Positions 41,701 to 49,029 are shown, counted from the first letter of the stretch. The stretch: 64,000 bases of DNA from Hymenobacter aerophilus DSM 13606 (GCF_000382225.1 NZ_KB907806.1:5394-69393); one strand, 5' to 3'. Numbers and translations: made by a program. The notes: generated by a model not told the origin, from the letters alone.

Positions 41701-42370
41701 GCGAGTTGGCGCCGCTACCCAGCGGGTCGAGCAGGGAAGCCACGGTCTGGTTGTCGAGGTCGGAAAGCTGGCTTTGGGCGACGATGTAGAGCACCAGAAA
41801 CACGATGCTGCCCACGTAGGTGCTCAGCGCCTGCCGCGTAAGGGTGGCCAGGGCAAAGAAAATGGCGCCCGTCAGCAGCACGTTGGGCAGCACATAGGTC
41901 AGGTAGGGAACCAGGTAGTAGCTCAGGTGAAACTCGCCCAGCCGGTCGGCCGGAATGCCCGGAAACAGCGCCCCAATGATTTGGCCCAGCGCAATGCCGC
42001 TCATCATGAGCACCGTCACGACCAGGGTTCCAAAAAACCGGCCGCCCAAATAGCCCCACTTGCTGATGGGCGAGGTGTAAAGCAGCGGGTGCATCTGCGA
42101 GTCGAAATCGCGCAATACCGCCGGCCCAAACATGGCCGACACCAGCAGAATGCCCGGCAGCAGCACCAGGGCATTGGTGAGGCTGTTGATGGTATACGGC
42201 GAATTCAGGTGCACCTTGCCCGTGCCCACCACCGCCGTCAGGCTCTCGAAGAAGCCGCCCGTCATGAGCGTAATCAGCAGCGACAACGCCAGCAGGATGC
42301 CGAAATAAATGTAGGTAGCCGGCCGCCGCAGCCGGTACCAGATTTCAAACTTGAATATCTGTAGAAACAT
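38732..42370 (-). CDS. ABC-2-type permease fused to M1 aminopeptidase
   Basis: A 1212-residue protein. Residues 1-280 and 310-590 each form an ABC-2 permease-like membrane half with about six helices. A ruler-like beta domain (620-830) precedes a gluzincin peptidase domain (about 840-1200). Its zinc motif is H949-EVAH-H953 with downstream E973 (LSETLSQYSAL) and conserved FPGYAAF upstream. This fusion of transporter and M1 metallopeptidase is a recognised Bacteroidota family, whose substrate is unclear. The peptidase probably faces outward. The ATPase at 42524-43417 precedes it on the same strand and is its likely motor. Confidence 0.9.
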   Translation of the reverse strand: MFLQIFKFEIWYRLRRPATYIYFGILLALSLLITLMTGGFFESLTAVVGTGKVHLNSPYTINSLTNALVLLPGILLVSAMFGPAVLRDFDSQMHPLLYTSPISKWGYLGGRFFGTLVVTVLMMSGIALGQIIGALFPGIPADRLGEFHLSYYLVPYLTYVLPNVLLTGAIFFALATLTRQALSTYVGSIVFLVLYIVAQSQLSDLDNQTVASLLDPLGSGANSLLTKYWTPVEKNVRLIWPTGLIGLNRLLWMGVGLLLVGFCYLRFRFEQGATGSAAPRRIRPASAGALGVVAPAPVAVALPVVDQHFGFAQYFSQYLRLTWLSLRDVLRSPYFIAIVVAGLAFLLAAALQIGKIYDTTTFPITAQVIEILSGSFSLFVLAIVTFYAGELVWKERDARLNQLHDALPIPNWVPFASKLTALLLVPVVLLLVVMVFGIITQLASGYTHLEIGLYLRWLFGLKLIDYWLLVVLAVVVQVVVNNKYLGHFVMVLYYVFSLFASQLGLEHNLLIYGGDPGISYSDMNGFGHFVGPFLWFKLYWALLAVALAVGANLLWVRGTETDWRTRRHLAGRRFSGPARAALVVALLGFVAVGGWIFYNTNVLNTFRSSKARQQLTVDYEQKYGRFRRTPQPRIVAVDVNVDLYPTKQEAHVRGQYWLRNKTAQPLDTVVLNMPSNEEVKIRKMQLGAGGAATVLADSLMGFYVQRLPRPLAPGDSLALDFDLYYDAPGFEQRTGRTSLVANGTFVNNGNLPHIGYSENAELSEPSARKKFGLKPKLRMARLEDTTARANTYIASDADWVRFAATVSTVPDQLALAPGYLQKEWTENGRRYFRYAMDAPILDFYSFQSARYAERHAKWQGVDITIYYQPGHEYNLGRMVRGVQDALSYYTKNFGPYQHRQLRIVEFPGYAAFAQAFPNTIPFSENIGFIAKVDTTDPKDVDYPYYVTAHEVAHQWWAHQVIGAAAQGGTLLSETLSQYSALMVMKQKYGPERMRKFLKYELDSYLTGRATERIAEQPLYRVENQQYIHYRKGSVVMYALANYIGEDKVNQALSQYLKEVKFQQPPYTTSLDLLRDLRQATPDSLQYLLTDMFERITLYENKADSVSATKLPDGRYRVDMVLSAKKVYADSAGNETPAKRMNDLIDVAVLGQQKINGQWQDIPLYRQKRRFRTGTTRLSVVVPSKPAKAGIDPYNLLIDRTPDDNVKTVVVKK

Positions 42371-42430
42371 TTTTTGAGAAGCTAGGAGCTGAGGAAGCTA
42401 GGAGTTAGAAGGGGGGGAGGGAAACCGCTT

Positions 42431-42517
42431 GTCATCCTGAGCGGAGCGAAGGACCTGTACAGAGGGTAATGTCAAATGCTAGCTTCTGTATAGGTCCTTC
42501 GCTCCGCTCAGGATGAC
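42431..42517. repeat. Long inverted repeat, family A (GGACCT) copy 11
   Basis: GTCATCCTGAGCGGAGCGAA with AGGACCTGTACAGA pairs with TCTGTATAGGTCC and TTCGCTCCGCTCAGGATGAC. It closely resembles copy 12 at 54585-54671. It lies between the ATPase and permease genes of one transporter. Confidence 0.92.
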
Positions 42518-42523
42518 AAATAA

Positions 42524-43417
42524 TCACACCTCAACCTCCACCGTCTGCTCCGCCTGGGCGATGCGGGCGAAGTACACGTCTTCCAGCGTCGGTTCCACGG
42601 CGTCGTAGTCGGAGCCGGGCTGCTGGGGGGCCACCACGTGCACGATGGTGCGGCCCGCGAACAGACGGGTCGAAATTACCTGCTGCTCCTGCAGGAGGGC
42701 GGGCAGCTGCTCCTTGTCGACTTCGCGGCGCCACACCTGGCCGCGCAGCTCCTGCATCACCAGCAGCGGGTCGCCGGTCAGCAGTACCTGGCCTTTGTTG
42801 ATGATGGCCATGTTGCGGCACAGGTCACTCACGTCGCCCACAATGTGGGTGCTCAGAATCACGATGATGTTCTCCCCGATTTCGGCCAGCAGGTTGTGGA
42901 AACGGTTGCGCTCGGCCGGGTCGAGGCCGGCGGTGGGCTCATCCACGATAATCAGGCGGGGGTTGCCCAGCAGGGCCTGCGCAATACCGAACCGCTGCTT
43001 CATGCCGCCCGAGTAGCCACCCAGGTTTTTCTTGCGCACTTCGTAGAGATTGGTGCGCTGGAGCAGGCCCGCCACCACTTCGCGCCGCTGCTTGCTGTCG
43101 GAGATGCCCTTGAGCACGGCGAAATGGTCGAGCAGCTGCTCGGCCGAAATCTTGGGGTACACGCCGAACTCCTGGGGCAGGTAGCCTAGTACCCGCCGCA
43201 CGGCGTCCTTGTCTCTTAAAACATCTAAATCGCCCAGCATAATGCTGCCGCTGTCGGCTTCCTGCAAAGTGGCAATCGTGCGCATCAAACTAGATTTGCC
43301 GGCGCCGTTGGGGCCCAGTAACCCGAACATGCCGGTCGGGATGGTGAGGTTGACGTCGCGCAGGGCCTGGGTGCCGTTGGCGTAGGTTTTGGAGAGGTGC
43401 TCGATGCGTAATTCCAT
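42524..43417 (-). CDS. ABC transporter ATP-binding protein
   Basis: A 297-residue ABC ATPase. Walker A GPNGAGKSSLMRTI is near residue 35, with Q-loop GYLPQEFGVY near 82. The signature YSGGMKQRFGIAQALLGNP is near 133, Walker B LIIVDEPTAGLD near 155, and the switch His ILSTHIVGD near 187. The extra C-terminal region is typical of ABC-2 exporters. It drives the fused permease/M1 peptidase encoded next. Start MELRIEHLSKTYANG at 43417. Confidence 0.93.
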   Translation of the reverse strand: MELRIEHLSKTYANGTQALRDVNLTIPTGMFGLLGPNGAGKSSLMRTIATLQEADSGSIMLGDLDVLRDKDAVRRVLGYLPQEFGVYPKISAEQLLDHFAVLKGISDSKQRREVVAGLLQRTNLYEVRKKNLGGYSGGMKQRFGIAQALLGNPRLIIVDEPTAGLDPAERNRFHNLLAEIGENIIVILSTHIVGDVSDLCRNMAIINKGQVLLTGDPLLVMQELRGQVWRREVDKEQLPALLQEQQVISTRLFAGRTIVHVVAPQQPGSDYDAVEPTLEDVYFARIAQAEQTVEVEV

Positions 43418-43516
43418 AGGGATAGGGGTTTTAACAAACATAGAAGTTTATGGATAAGCTGGCCTGGCTTTTCAACCAACCGGGCCATAGCGGCGGTTAA
43501 CGGGCCGGGTAACTGG

Positions 43517-43614
43517 CGTTTCCCGCAGCGGTGCGCAGCGGGTTTCGCAGCGGTGCGCCGAGAACGACCTCCGCGCACCGCTGCGAAACCCTCGGCGCGC
43601 CTCTGCGGGAAACG
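43517..43614. repeat. GC-rich inverted repeat upstream of aspS
   Basis: Arms GCGTTTCCCGCAGCGGTGCG... and GTTTCGCAGCGGTGCGC pair with GCGCACCGCTGCGAAAC and CTCTGCGGGAAAC. It lies in the divergent spacer 43418-43653, 17 bp before the aspS promoter box. The remainder, 43418-43516, shows nothing recognisable. Confidence 0.85.
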
Positions 43615-43630
43615 ACGTCTGCGAATCCAG

Positions 43631-43638
43631 TATCTTCG
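43631..43638 (+). promoter_or_regulatory. Candidate aspS promoter box TATCTTCG
   Basis: A TAnnTTTG-like box with one mismatch, 15 bp before the aspS ATG. The same TATCTTCG sequence occurs upstream of the MaoC gene at 57450. Confidence 0.4.
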
Positions 43639-43653
43639 CCAAAAATTAGATTT

Positions 43654-45420
43654 ATGCTCCGAACCCACACCTGCGGCGAACTACGCCCCGAACACATCGG
43701 CCAAACTGTTACGCTCTGCGGCTGGGTACAGCGCACCCGCGACAAAGGCGGCATTCTGTGGGTGGATCTGCGCGACCGGTACGGCATCACCCAGCTGGCT
43801 CTCGAAGAAGGCGTGGAAACGGCCGAGGTGCGCGAGCAGGCTCGCCAGTTGGGCCGCGAGTTCGTACTCTGCGTCACCGGCACCGTGGCCGAGCGCCATT
43901 CCAAAAACGACAAAATGCCCACCGGCGGCATTGAAATCCGGGTCGAGAGCCTCCAGGTGCTCAACCCCGCCAAGCTGCCGCCCTTCCTGATTGAGGACGA
44001 CACCGACGGCGGCGACGACCTGCGCATGAAGTACCGTTACCTCGATTTGCGCCGCAACCCCGTCCGCCAGAACCTGATGCTGCGCCACCGCGTGGCTCAG
44101 GCCACCCGCCGCTTCCTCGACGGCCAGGACTTCATCGAAGTCGAAACGCCGGTGCTCATCAAGAGCACGCCCGAAGGCGCCCGCGACTTCGTGGTGCCCT
44201 CGCGCATGAACCCCGGCGAGTTCTACGCCCTGCCCCAGAGCCCCCAGACCTTCAAGCAGCTGCTCATGGTGTCGGGGTTTGATAGGTATTTCCAAATCGT
44301 GAAGTGCTTCCGCGATGAAGACCTGCGCGCCGACCGCCAGCCCGAATTCACCCAGATCGACTGCGAAATGTCGTTCGTGGAGCAGGAAGACATCCTGAGC
44401 ACCTTCGAGGGGCTGGTCCGGTACCTGTTCCGGGAGGTGAAAGGGCTGGAAATCGGGACGCTGCCCCGCATGACCTACGCCGACGCCATGCGCTACTACG
44501 GCAACGACAAGCCCGACACGCGCTTCGAAATGAAGTTCGTGGAGCTAAACGACGTCGCCAAGGGCCACAACTTCCCGGTGTTCGAGGCCGCCGAGCTGGT
44601 GGTGGGCATCTGCGCCACCGGCGCCGCCAGCTACACCCGCAAGCAACTCGACGAGCTGACCGAATACGTAAAACGCCCCCAGATTGGCGCCACCGGCCTC
44701 GTGTACGCCCGAGTGGAGGCCGACGGCAACGTGAAGTCGTCGGTGGATAAGTTCTACGACCAGGAGGCGCTGCAGCAATGGAAAGCTGCCTTTGCTGCCC
44801 AGCCCGGCGACCTGCTGCTGCTGCTGGCCGGCCCGGCCGACAAAACCCGCAAGGCCCTCTCGGAGCTGCGCCTCGAAATGGGCCAGCGCCTCGGCCTGCG
44901 CGACAAGGACACGTTCTCGGCGCTGTGGGTGGTCGATTTCCCGTTGCTCGAGTACATCGAGGAAGAAGGCCGCTACTTCGCCATGCACCACCCCTTCACC
45001 TCGCCCAAGCCCGAGGATATGGCCCTGCTCGATAACCCCGACACCATCGGCCAGGTGCGGGCCAATGCCTACGACATGGTGATTAACGGCGTGGAAGTGG
45101 GCGGCGGCTCCATCCGCATCCACGACCGCGCCGTGCAGGCCCGCATGTTCAGCCTGCTCGGTTTTAGTGATGAAGAAGCCAAAGCCCAGTTCGGCTTCCT
45201 GCTCGACGCCTTCGAGTACGGCGCGCCCCCCCACGGTGGCATTGCCTTCGGTTTCGACCGCCTCTGCAGCCTCTTCGGCGGCGCCGACTCCATCCGCGAC
45301 TTCATCGCCTTCCCCAAAAACAACTCCGGCCGCGACGTGATGATTGACTCGCCTTCGGAAATTTCAGAGGCGCAACTCAAGGAGTTGAGTATTAAAACGG
45401 ACGTGGCGGCCGGGAAGTAA
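43654..45420 (+). CDS. aspS: Aspartyl-tRNA synthetase
   Basis: A 588-residue class IIb synthetase of the bacterial type, charging tRNA-Asp. The N-terminal OB anticodon-binding domain spans about 1-105 ([25 protein letters not shown]). Motif 1 is near residue 150. Motif 2 is [18 protein letters not shown] near 225. The GAD insertion domain spans about 290-420, and motif 3 [15 protein letters not shown] is near 530. Length is normal. The start is ATG 43654; the longer frame is Arg-rich junk from the upstream repeat. Its last 64 codons and terminator have a diverged second copy at 46192-46443. Confidence 0.96.
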   Translation: MLRTHTCGELRPEHIGQTVTLCGWVQRTRDKGGILWVDLRDRYGITQLALEEGVETAEVREQARQLGREFVLCVTGTVAERHSKNDKMPTGGIEIRVESLQVLNPAKLPPFLIEDDTDGGDDLRMKYRYLDLRRNPVRQNLMLRHRVAQATRRFLDGQDFIEVETPVLIKSTPEGARDFVVPSRMNPGEFYALPQSPQTFKQLLMVSGFDRYFQIVKCFRDEDLRADRQPEFTQIDCEMSFVEQEDILSTFEGLVRYLFREVKGLEIGTLPRMTYADAMRYYGNDKPDTRFEMKFVELNDVAKGHNFPVFEAAELVVGICATGAASYTRKQLDELTEYVKRPQIGATGLVYARVEADGNVKSSVDKFYDQEALQQWKAAFAAQPGDLLLLLAGPADKTRKALSELRLEMGQRLGLRDKDTFSALWVVDFPLLEYIEEEGRYFAMHHPFTSPKPEDMALLDNPDTIGQVRANAYDMVINGVEVGGGSIRIHDRAVQARMFSLLGFSDEEAKAQFGFLLDAFEYGAPPHGGIAFGFDRLCSLFGGADSIRDFIAFPKNNSGRDVMIDSPSEISEAQLKELSIKTDVAAGK

Positions 45421-45443
45421 GCGGCGCTTCTTTTCTTGAATAC

Positions 45444-45479
45444 CAACGGCGGCCTCTGAGGAATCAGGAGCCGCCGTTG
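45444..45479 (+). terminator. aspS terminator hairpin
   Basis: CAACGGCGGC and GCCGCCGTTG form a GC-rich stem with an inner CTGA-GGAA-TCAG loop, a GNRA-type tetraloop. A nearly identical hairpin follows the aspS remnant at 46408-46443. The T-run is missing, so its strength is uncertain. Confidence 0.65.
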
Positions 45480-45509
45480 TGTAGGGGCCTTCTCTCGTAT
45501 ATTCACGAT

Positions 45510-45713
45510 ATGTCTTTCCGCCTCGACCGCACCGCCTTCCACGCCGGCACTCACGAAGAAAACGCCCGCTACCACGCCCGGCAGCAGCCCGCTACAATGG
45601 CGGAGCGGCTGCGGGCGGCGGCTTACCTCAACAGCGTGGCTTATGGCTACGACCTCAACAACCCGCCCCGAATGGACCGTACGGCCTTTGCCACGCGCAA
45701 ACACACTAATTGA
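45510..45713 (+). CDS. Small protein paired with the nucleotidyltransferase
   Basis: A 67-residue charged soluble protein with a mirrored start and end, FRLDRTAFHAGTHEEN ... PPRMDRTAFATRKH. A helical middle, ATMAERLRAAAYLNSVAYGYD, separates them. From memory, small proteins with this RTAF/ERLRAA layout precede DUF6036-type nucleotidyltransferases in Bacteroidota genomes; that should be checked. The stop lies one base before the ATG of the next gene, so the two are translated as a unit. A partner, antitoxin-like or substrate role is a guess. The whole gene lies between two aspS 3' copies. Confidence 0.68.
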   Translation: MSFRLDRTAFHAGTHEENARYHARQQPATMAERLRAAAYLNSVAYGYDLNNPPRMDRTAFATRKHTN

Positions 45714-45714
45714 A

Positions 45715-46179
45715 ATGGGAAACCTATTCAACGTTGACTTTCAGGATTTCCTGCGGGCGTTGTGGGCCACTGAGGTGAAGTATGTATTGGTCGGAGGCTA
45801 TTCGGTTATCCTGCACGGCTACAGCCGCACCACCGGCGACCTGGATATTTGGGTGGAGCGGTCAGCCGATAACTACGAGCGGTTGGTGCGGGCTTTCCAG
45901 CAGTTTGGAATGCCGACTTTCGACATGACGCGCCCTAACTTTCTGGACAACCCAGCAATGGATGTTTTCACGTTTGGCCGGCCGCCGGTGGCCATTGACA
46001 TTATTACGGAGTTGAAAGGGCTAGCCTTCGAGGACGCCTACGCCGTCGCCTCCATTCGGGAAGTGGAGGATGTCACGGTGCGCCTGATTCAGTACCAGCA
46101 GTTGCTCGAAGCTAAAAAGGCCGCTGGCCGCCCGCGGGACTACAACGATATTGAAAACCTGCTGCGGCAAAAGGAATAA
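45715..46179 (+). CDS. Nucleotidyltransferase of the MNT/DUF6036-like type
   Basis: A 154-residue Pol-beta-fold protein with the minimal nucleotidyltransferase signature. It has GGYSVILHGYSRTTGDLDIWV near residues 24-44, in which D-L-D are the metal ligands, and a third acidic position in VAIDIITELKG near residue 90. The C-terminal AGRPRDYNDIENLL helix is conserved in this family. Similar proteins belong to abortive-infection or toxin-antitoxin pairs such as AbiEii and MNT-HEPN, but no HEPN partner is here. The partner is the small upstream protein. Activity in AMP or other NMP transfer is inferred. Base composition is slightly less GC-rich than neighbours. Confidence 0.82.
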   Translation: MGNLFNVDFQDFLRALWATEVKYVLVGGYSVILHGYSRTTGDLDIWVERSADNYERLVRAFQQFGMPTFDMTRPNFLDNPAMDVFTFGRPPVAIDIITELKGLAFEDAYAVASIREVEDVTVRLIQYQQLLEAKKAAGRPRDYNDIENLLRQKE

Positions 46180-46191
46180 CTGCATCTCCAG

Positions 46192-46383
46192 GCCCACTGC
46201 GGCACCGCCTTCGGCTTCGACCGCCTCTGCAGCCTCTTCGGTGGCGCCGACTTCATCCTTGACTTCATCGCCTTCCCCAAGAACAATTCGGGTAGAGATG
46301 TGATGATTGATTCGCCTTCGGAAATTTCGGACGCGCAGTTGAAAGAGCGGAGCATCAAAACGGACGTGGTGCCTGGGAAGTAA
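46192..46383 (+). pseudogene. aspS 3'-end remnant (second copy)
   Basis: Sixty-three codons plus stop align without gaps to the last 64 codons of aspS (45229-45420). I count nine amino-acid differences by eye, for example S to F and R to L in the GGAD-SIRD segment, plus silent changes. Homology continues through the terminator. There is no start codon, and the segment is out of context from any synthetase body. It is therefore a tail duplicate, perhaps a displaced older or foreign allele. Confidence 0.9.
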
Positions 46384-46407
46384 GCGGTGCTTCTTCGTCG
46401 GAATTAT

Positions 46408-46443
46408 GACGGCGGCCTCTGAGGAATCAGGAGCCGCCGTTGG
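46408..46443 (+). terminator. Duplicate aspS-type terminator hairpin
   Basis: GACGGCGGC and GCCGCCGTT around CTCTGAGGAATCAGGA; the same core as 45444-45479. It follows the aspS remnant and would end the two-gene module transcript. The 46444-46509 stretch shows nothing else. Confidence 0.65.
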
Positions 46444-46509
46444 TATTTTATTCCAGATGAGTGCAGTACAGATTTTTTTAGTGGGGCTAGTTGCTTCCTG
46501 GAAAAGTAA

Positions 46510-46525
46510 TTAGATATTTGCCTAA
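46510..46525 (+). promoter_or_regulatory. Candidate SdpR-type operator
   Basis: TTAG-N8-CTAA dyad, extending to TAATTAG...CTAACTA with 6 of 7 matches per arm. It lies 18 bp before the TTG start of the ArsR-type gene. Such AT-rich TTAG/CTAA dyads suit autoregulation by ArsR/SdpR repressors. Confidence 0.45.
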
Positions 46526-46543
46526 CTACAGAATAGCCTATTC

Positions 46544-46798
46544 TTGAACGCCCTCTTCAAAGCCCTGAACGACCCCACCCGCCGCGCCATGCTGGAGCTG
46601 CTGCGGGAGCAGCCGCGCACGGCCGGCGAAATAGCCGAGCACTTTGCCTTCTCCAAGCCCACCATCAGCCACCACCTCGATTTGCTTCGCCAGGCCGACC
46701 TCGTGACCAGCGACAAGCAAGGCCAGTTCATCACCTACACGCTTAATATGACCGTGCTGGACGAGGTGCTGGGCTGGCTGCTCCAATTCAAATCCTGA
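46544..46798 (+). CDS. ArsR/SdpR-family autorepressor
   Basis: An 84-residue winged-helix repressor. It has LFKALNDPTRRAMLELLRE at the N-terminus and the recognition region FSKPTISHHLDLLRQADLV. The metal-binding ELCVCDL motif of ArsR is absent, which places it with SdpR-type autorepressors. The partner gene 33 bp downstream is SdpI-like. In Bacillus, SdpI senses a toxin and sequesters SdpR, but here no toxin gene is seen. The start is TTG 46544; no ATG is available in frame upstream. Confidence 0.83.
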   Translation: MNALFKALNDPTRRAMLELLREQPRTAGEIAEHFAFSKPTISHHLDLLRQADLVTSDKQGQFITYTLNMTVLDEVLGWLLQFKS

Positions 46799-46830
46799 TT
46801 TTTCTATCTCATCCGCTATAATTCTCTGCC

Positions 46831-47496
46831 ATGACGGTTATGCTGAAGCCGCTACTGACTACTCGCCAGAAAATCCTGCTGCTGCTATGGCTGCTGGTGC
46901 CCGCGTTTTATCTGGCCTACTGGGCCATCGTGCTGCCCGCCGGGCCTACCGGGCGTGGGCGCCTGCCCGTATGGATGCTGATGTACGTACCACTTGCTGC
47001 CTGGCAGGTACTGAACGATTTCAAACGCATGCGACGAAATAAGCCTGGCTTTGTGCGCCTCATTCATAACCGTAACTATCATAAGCTGGCACTGATAGGA
47101 ACTGGTTTTATGAACGCTGTATACTGTTATTTTATCTACTCCAGCACGCATCCTGACACGACTGATACAAGCCGTTGGATGCCGGCTTACGGAGGGCTGT
47201 TCATCCTGCTGATGGGCAACTACCTGCTTCCCCTGAGCCGCCGGGAGTACATGGAGTCGGAACTGACGTTCAACACGCCCTTTATGCGCCGCTACGGCGA
47301 CCTGTTGGTGCGGGCCTATCGGCTGGTAGCCCGGCTGCTGGTAGTTGGCGGAGCCGTGGCAATGGTTGGCGCTGCGTGGCTGCCGATAAATACGGCACTG
47401 AGCGTAGCTGCCGGAACCCCCGTCGCGGCTGGAATAGTGGCTTTCAGCGTATTCTGGGTTTGGGTAGCCCGGCGGCGTTGGCTGGCTGTCGGCTGA
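46831..47496 (+). CDS. SdpI-like multispan membrane protein
   Basis: A 221-residue protein with about six hydrophobic segments. The middle contains LLMGNYLLPLSRRE, similar to the GNYL-P motif of SdpI proteins, followed by ELTFNTPF. Because it follows an SdpR-type repressor, it is probably the membrane partner that relieves repression, or an immunity-like protein. Residues around 60-75 form a basic loop (KRMRRNKPGF). The resemblance is short and the call remains tentative. Confidence 0.55.
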   Translation: MTVMLKPLLTTRQKILLLLWLLVPAFYLAYWAIVLPAGPTGRGRLPVWMLMYVPLAAWQVLNDFKRMRRNKPGFVRLIHNRNYHKLALIGTGFMNAVYCYFIYSSTHPDTTDTSRWMPAYGGLFILLMGNYLLPLSRREYMESELTFNTPFMRRYGDLLVRAYRLVARLLVVGGAVAMVGAAWLPINTALSVAAGTPVAAGIVAFSVFWVWVARRRWLAVG

Positions 47497-47535
47497 GACA
47501 TCAGGATTCCGCATCTGCTAAATCGTAACCAGCCC

Positions 47536-47697
47536 TTAATTCAGCCCAATCAGCAGGAGCTTAGCGGAGCTTTCTATCACCGCCGCAACGGAGTCGAGCA
47601 CCAGCGGATTCAGCGCCGGGCAGCCCTCGCTCTGGATAGGGCGCTGTCCGGTAGGCCAGGCGTCGACACCGGCCCACGAGTGCAGCACGACGGCGCA
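47536..47697 (-). pseudogene. L,D-transpeptidase C-terminal remnant
   Basis: Fifty-three codons plus stop on the minus strand encode VVLHSWAGVDAW ... GQRPIQSEGCPALNPLVLDS. That resembles the catalytic HxxxY-like and S-x-GCPAL Cys motif of murein L,D-transpeptidase catalytic-domain proteins. A stop interrupts the frame immediately upstream and the rest of the gene is missing. The remainder of the 47497-47756 spacer shows nothing clear. Confidence 0.55.
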
Positions 47698-47756
47698 TCA
47701 TTTGCCCTGTAAGCTGAGCCCTTACTTAAAAGGAAGGGGAACCTACACCGTAGCAA

Positions 47757-48863
47757 TCAGTGGCTGATTTTCTGCCGCGCCACTTCCAGCGCTTTTTTAA
47801 GCACCGGGTCGTGGCCCTGGCTCAGATCGGCAGCGGTGTTCTCCATCCTTATATCCGGCTGCACGCCCACATCTTCCAGCTGCTGGCCGGTGGGCGTAGT
47901 GTAGCGCTGGTTTGAAAGCGTGATGTCGAGACCGTTGGGCAGGTGTACGCTGTGCATATCGGAAAGCATGCCCTTGGTGGCGGTGCCTACCAGCGTCACT
48001 TCAGGGCGTTGGGCCAGGGAAATCGTCAGGTCTTCGGCCGCGCTGGCAGTCTGGTCGGAGGTGAGCACTACCAGCGGGCCGAGGAAGCGCGGGCCGCGCA
48101 AGGGAGTTACGTAGTAAGGCTGGAGCTCAGAGAATTGGTCGTAGCCGCCGGGCTGGCGCAGGGCTTTGTAGTTGGCCAGGTAGCGCTCTGCGGCAAAGTG
48201 GCCCGCCAGCTCGTAGCCGCTGTGGCCGCCGCCGTTGTCGCGTAGGTCCAGCATTAGTACCTGGCAGCCGGCCAGCGGCTTCAGGGCCTGCGCAAATAGC
48301 TTCTCCAGCTTCCGCTGGTCGGCCTGCTCCTGCGCCTCGGTACCGATGGCGCCGGTAATATCGGCGAAGTTACGGCTGAGGTGGAGGTAGCCAACGGCGC
48401 CGTTGCGGCTGGAGTAAATTACCTGCTTGCCCTTGAAAGTTGGCCCCGTGCCCTTTATCGGCCCGAAGCCCGCCTGCCGCAGGTCAGCATAGGCCACCCG
48501 CCAGAAATCGGGCTGGATAGTTTTGAAAGCCTGTTTAAATGCGTTGCGCCGGCTTTCACCCTTGTAGATAACGGCTTCGCCCCGCGAAATGGTGATGTGC
48601 CCGTCGTGTAAGGGCTGCACCATTTGCTCAAACAACAACACCAACGAGTCTGGATGCGTTTGGGCGGTTACCTGGGGGCGTGATACGCGGTAGGTAGAAT
48701 CCCAATCCACCTTTTTCAGCGGGAAGAAAGCGTAGTTGTCGCGGAAGGCTTGCCAGAATTGCTCAAAGCTTTCCTCGGGCAAGCTAAGCGGCGCCGACGT
48801 TTGGGCTGCCCCCGCCAGCGAGAAGCTTAGCAGGGCAGCAGTCAGCGTAACGATGAGTTTCAT
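47757..48863 (-). CDS. S41-family peptidase, exported
   Basis: A 368-residue protein with a signal peptide (LIVTLTAALLSFSLAGAAQ). An N-terminal helical segment (FWQAFRDNYAFFPLKKVDWD), typical of Bacteroidota S41 proteins, is followed by a tail-specific-protease fold. The nucleophile serine is probably within TSDQTASAAEDL, near residue 275. The structural DLRDNGGG block is near residue 210, and GTATKGMLSD follows. A PDZ domain is not evident. Periplasmic proteolysis or a C-terminal processing function is inferred. ATG 48863 is preferred over the next upstream ATG. Confidence 0.83.
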   Translation of the reverse strand: MKLIVTLTAALLSFSLAGAAQTSAPLSLPEESFEQFWQAFRDNYAFFPLKKVDWDSTYRVSRPQVTAQTHPDSLVLLFEQMVQPLHDGHITISRGEAVIYKGESRRNAFKQAFKTIQPDFWRVAYADLRQAGFGPIKGTGPTFKGKQVIYSSRNGAVGYLHLSRNFADITGAIGTEAQEQADQRKLEKLFAQALKPLAGCQVLMLDLRDNGGGHSGYELAGHFAAERYLANYKALRQPGGYDQFSELQPYYVTPLRGPRFLGPLVVLTSDQTASAAEDLTISLAQRPEVTLVGTATKGMLSDMHSVHLPNGLDITLSNQRYTTPTGQQLEDVGVQPDIRMENTAADLSQGHDPVLKKALEVARQKISH

Positions 48864-48907
48864 TGGCAACTAATGTAAGGATTGCAAGCAGGCACGAGGG
48901 CCGGGGA

Positions 48908-48989
48908 TTGTACCTTATTTTTTATTTTCTGCCCGATAAGGTACGCGCTTGTACCCTATTTCTGATTTTCTCGCGGATAAGGTACACTA
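48908..48989. repeat. Two 41-bp tandem repeats with GTACC/GGTAC dyads
   Basis: The units 48908-48948 and 48949-48989 are similar along their length. Each has a GTACC(T/C)TAT left half and ATAAGGTAC right half around an AT-rich middle. They lie between the S41 start (minus strand) and the nuoN terminator. They are far less GC-rich than the surrounding coding DNA. Confidence 0.8.
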
Positions 48990-49001
48990 ACCCGCAAACA
49001 A

Positions 49002-49029
49002 AACACCCCTGCCAGGCGGCAGGGGTGTT
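49002..49029 (-). terminator. Terminator at the end of the nuo cluster
   Basis: On the minus strand, AACACCCCTGCC pairs with GGCAGGGGTGTT and is followed by TTGTTTG. It lies 36 bp after the nuoN stop. Confidence 0.8.

Noticed and set aside
43531-43653. N-terminal extension of aspS
   Set aside because: Encoded by the GC-rich inverted repeat and promoter box; homologous sequence begins at ATG 43654.
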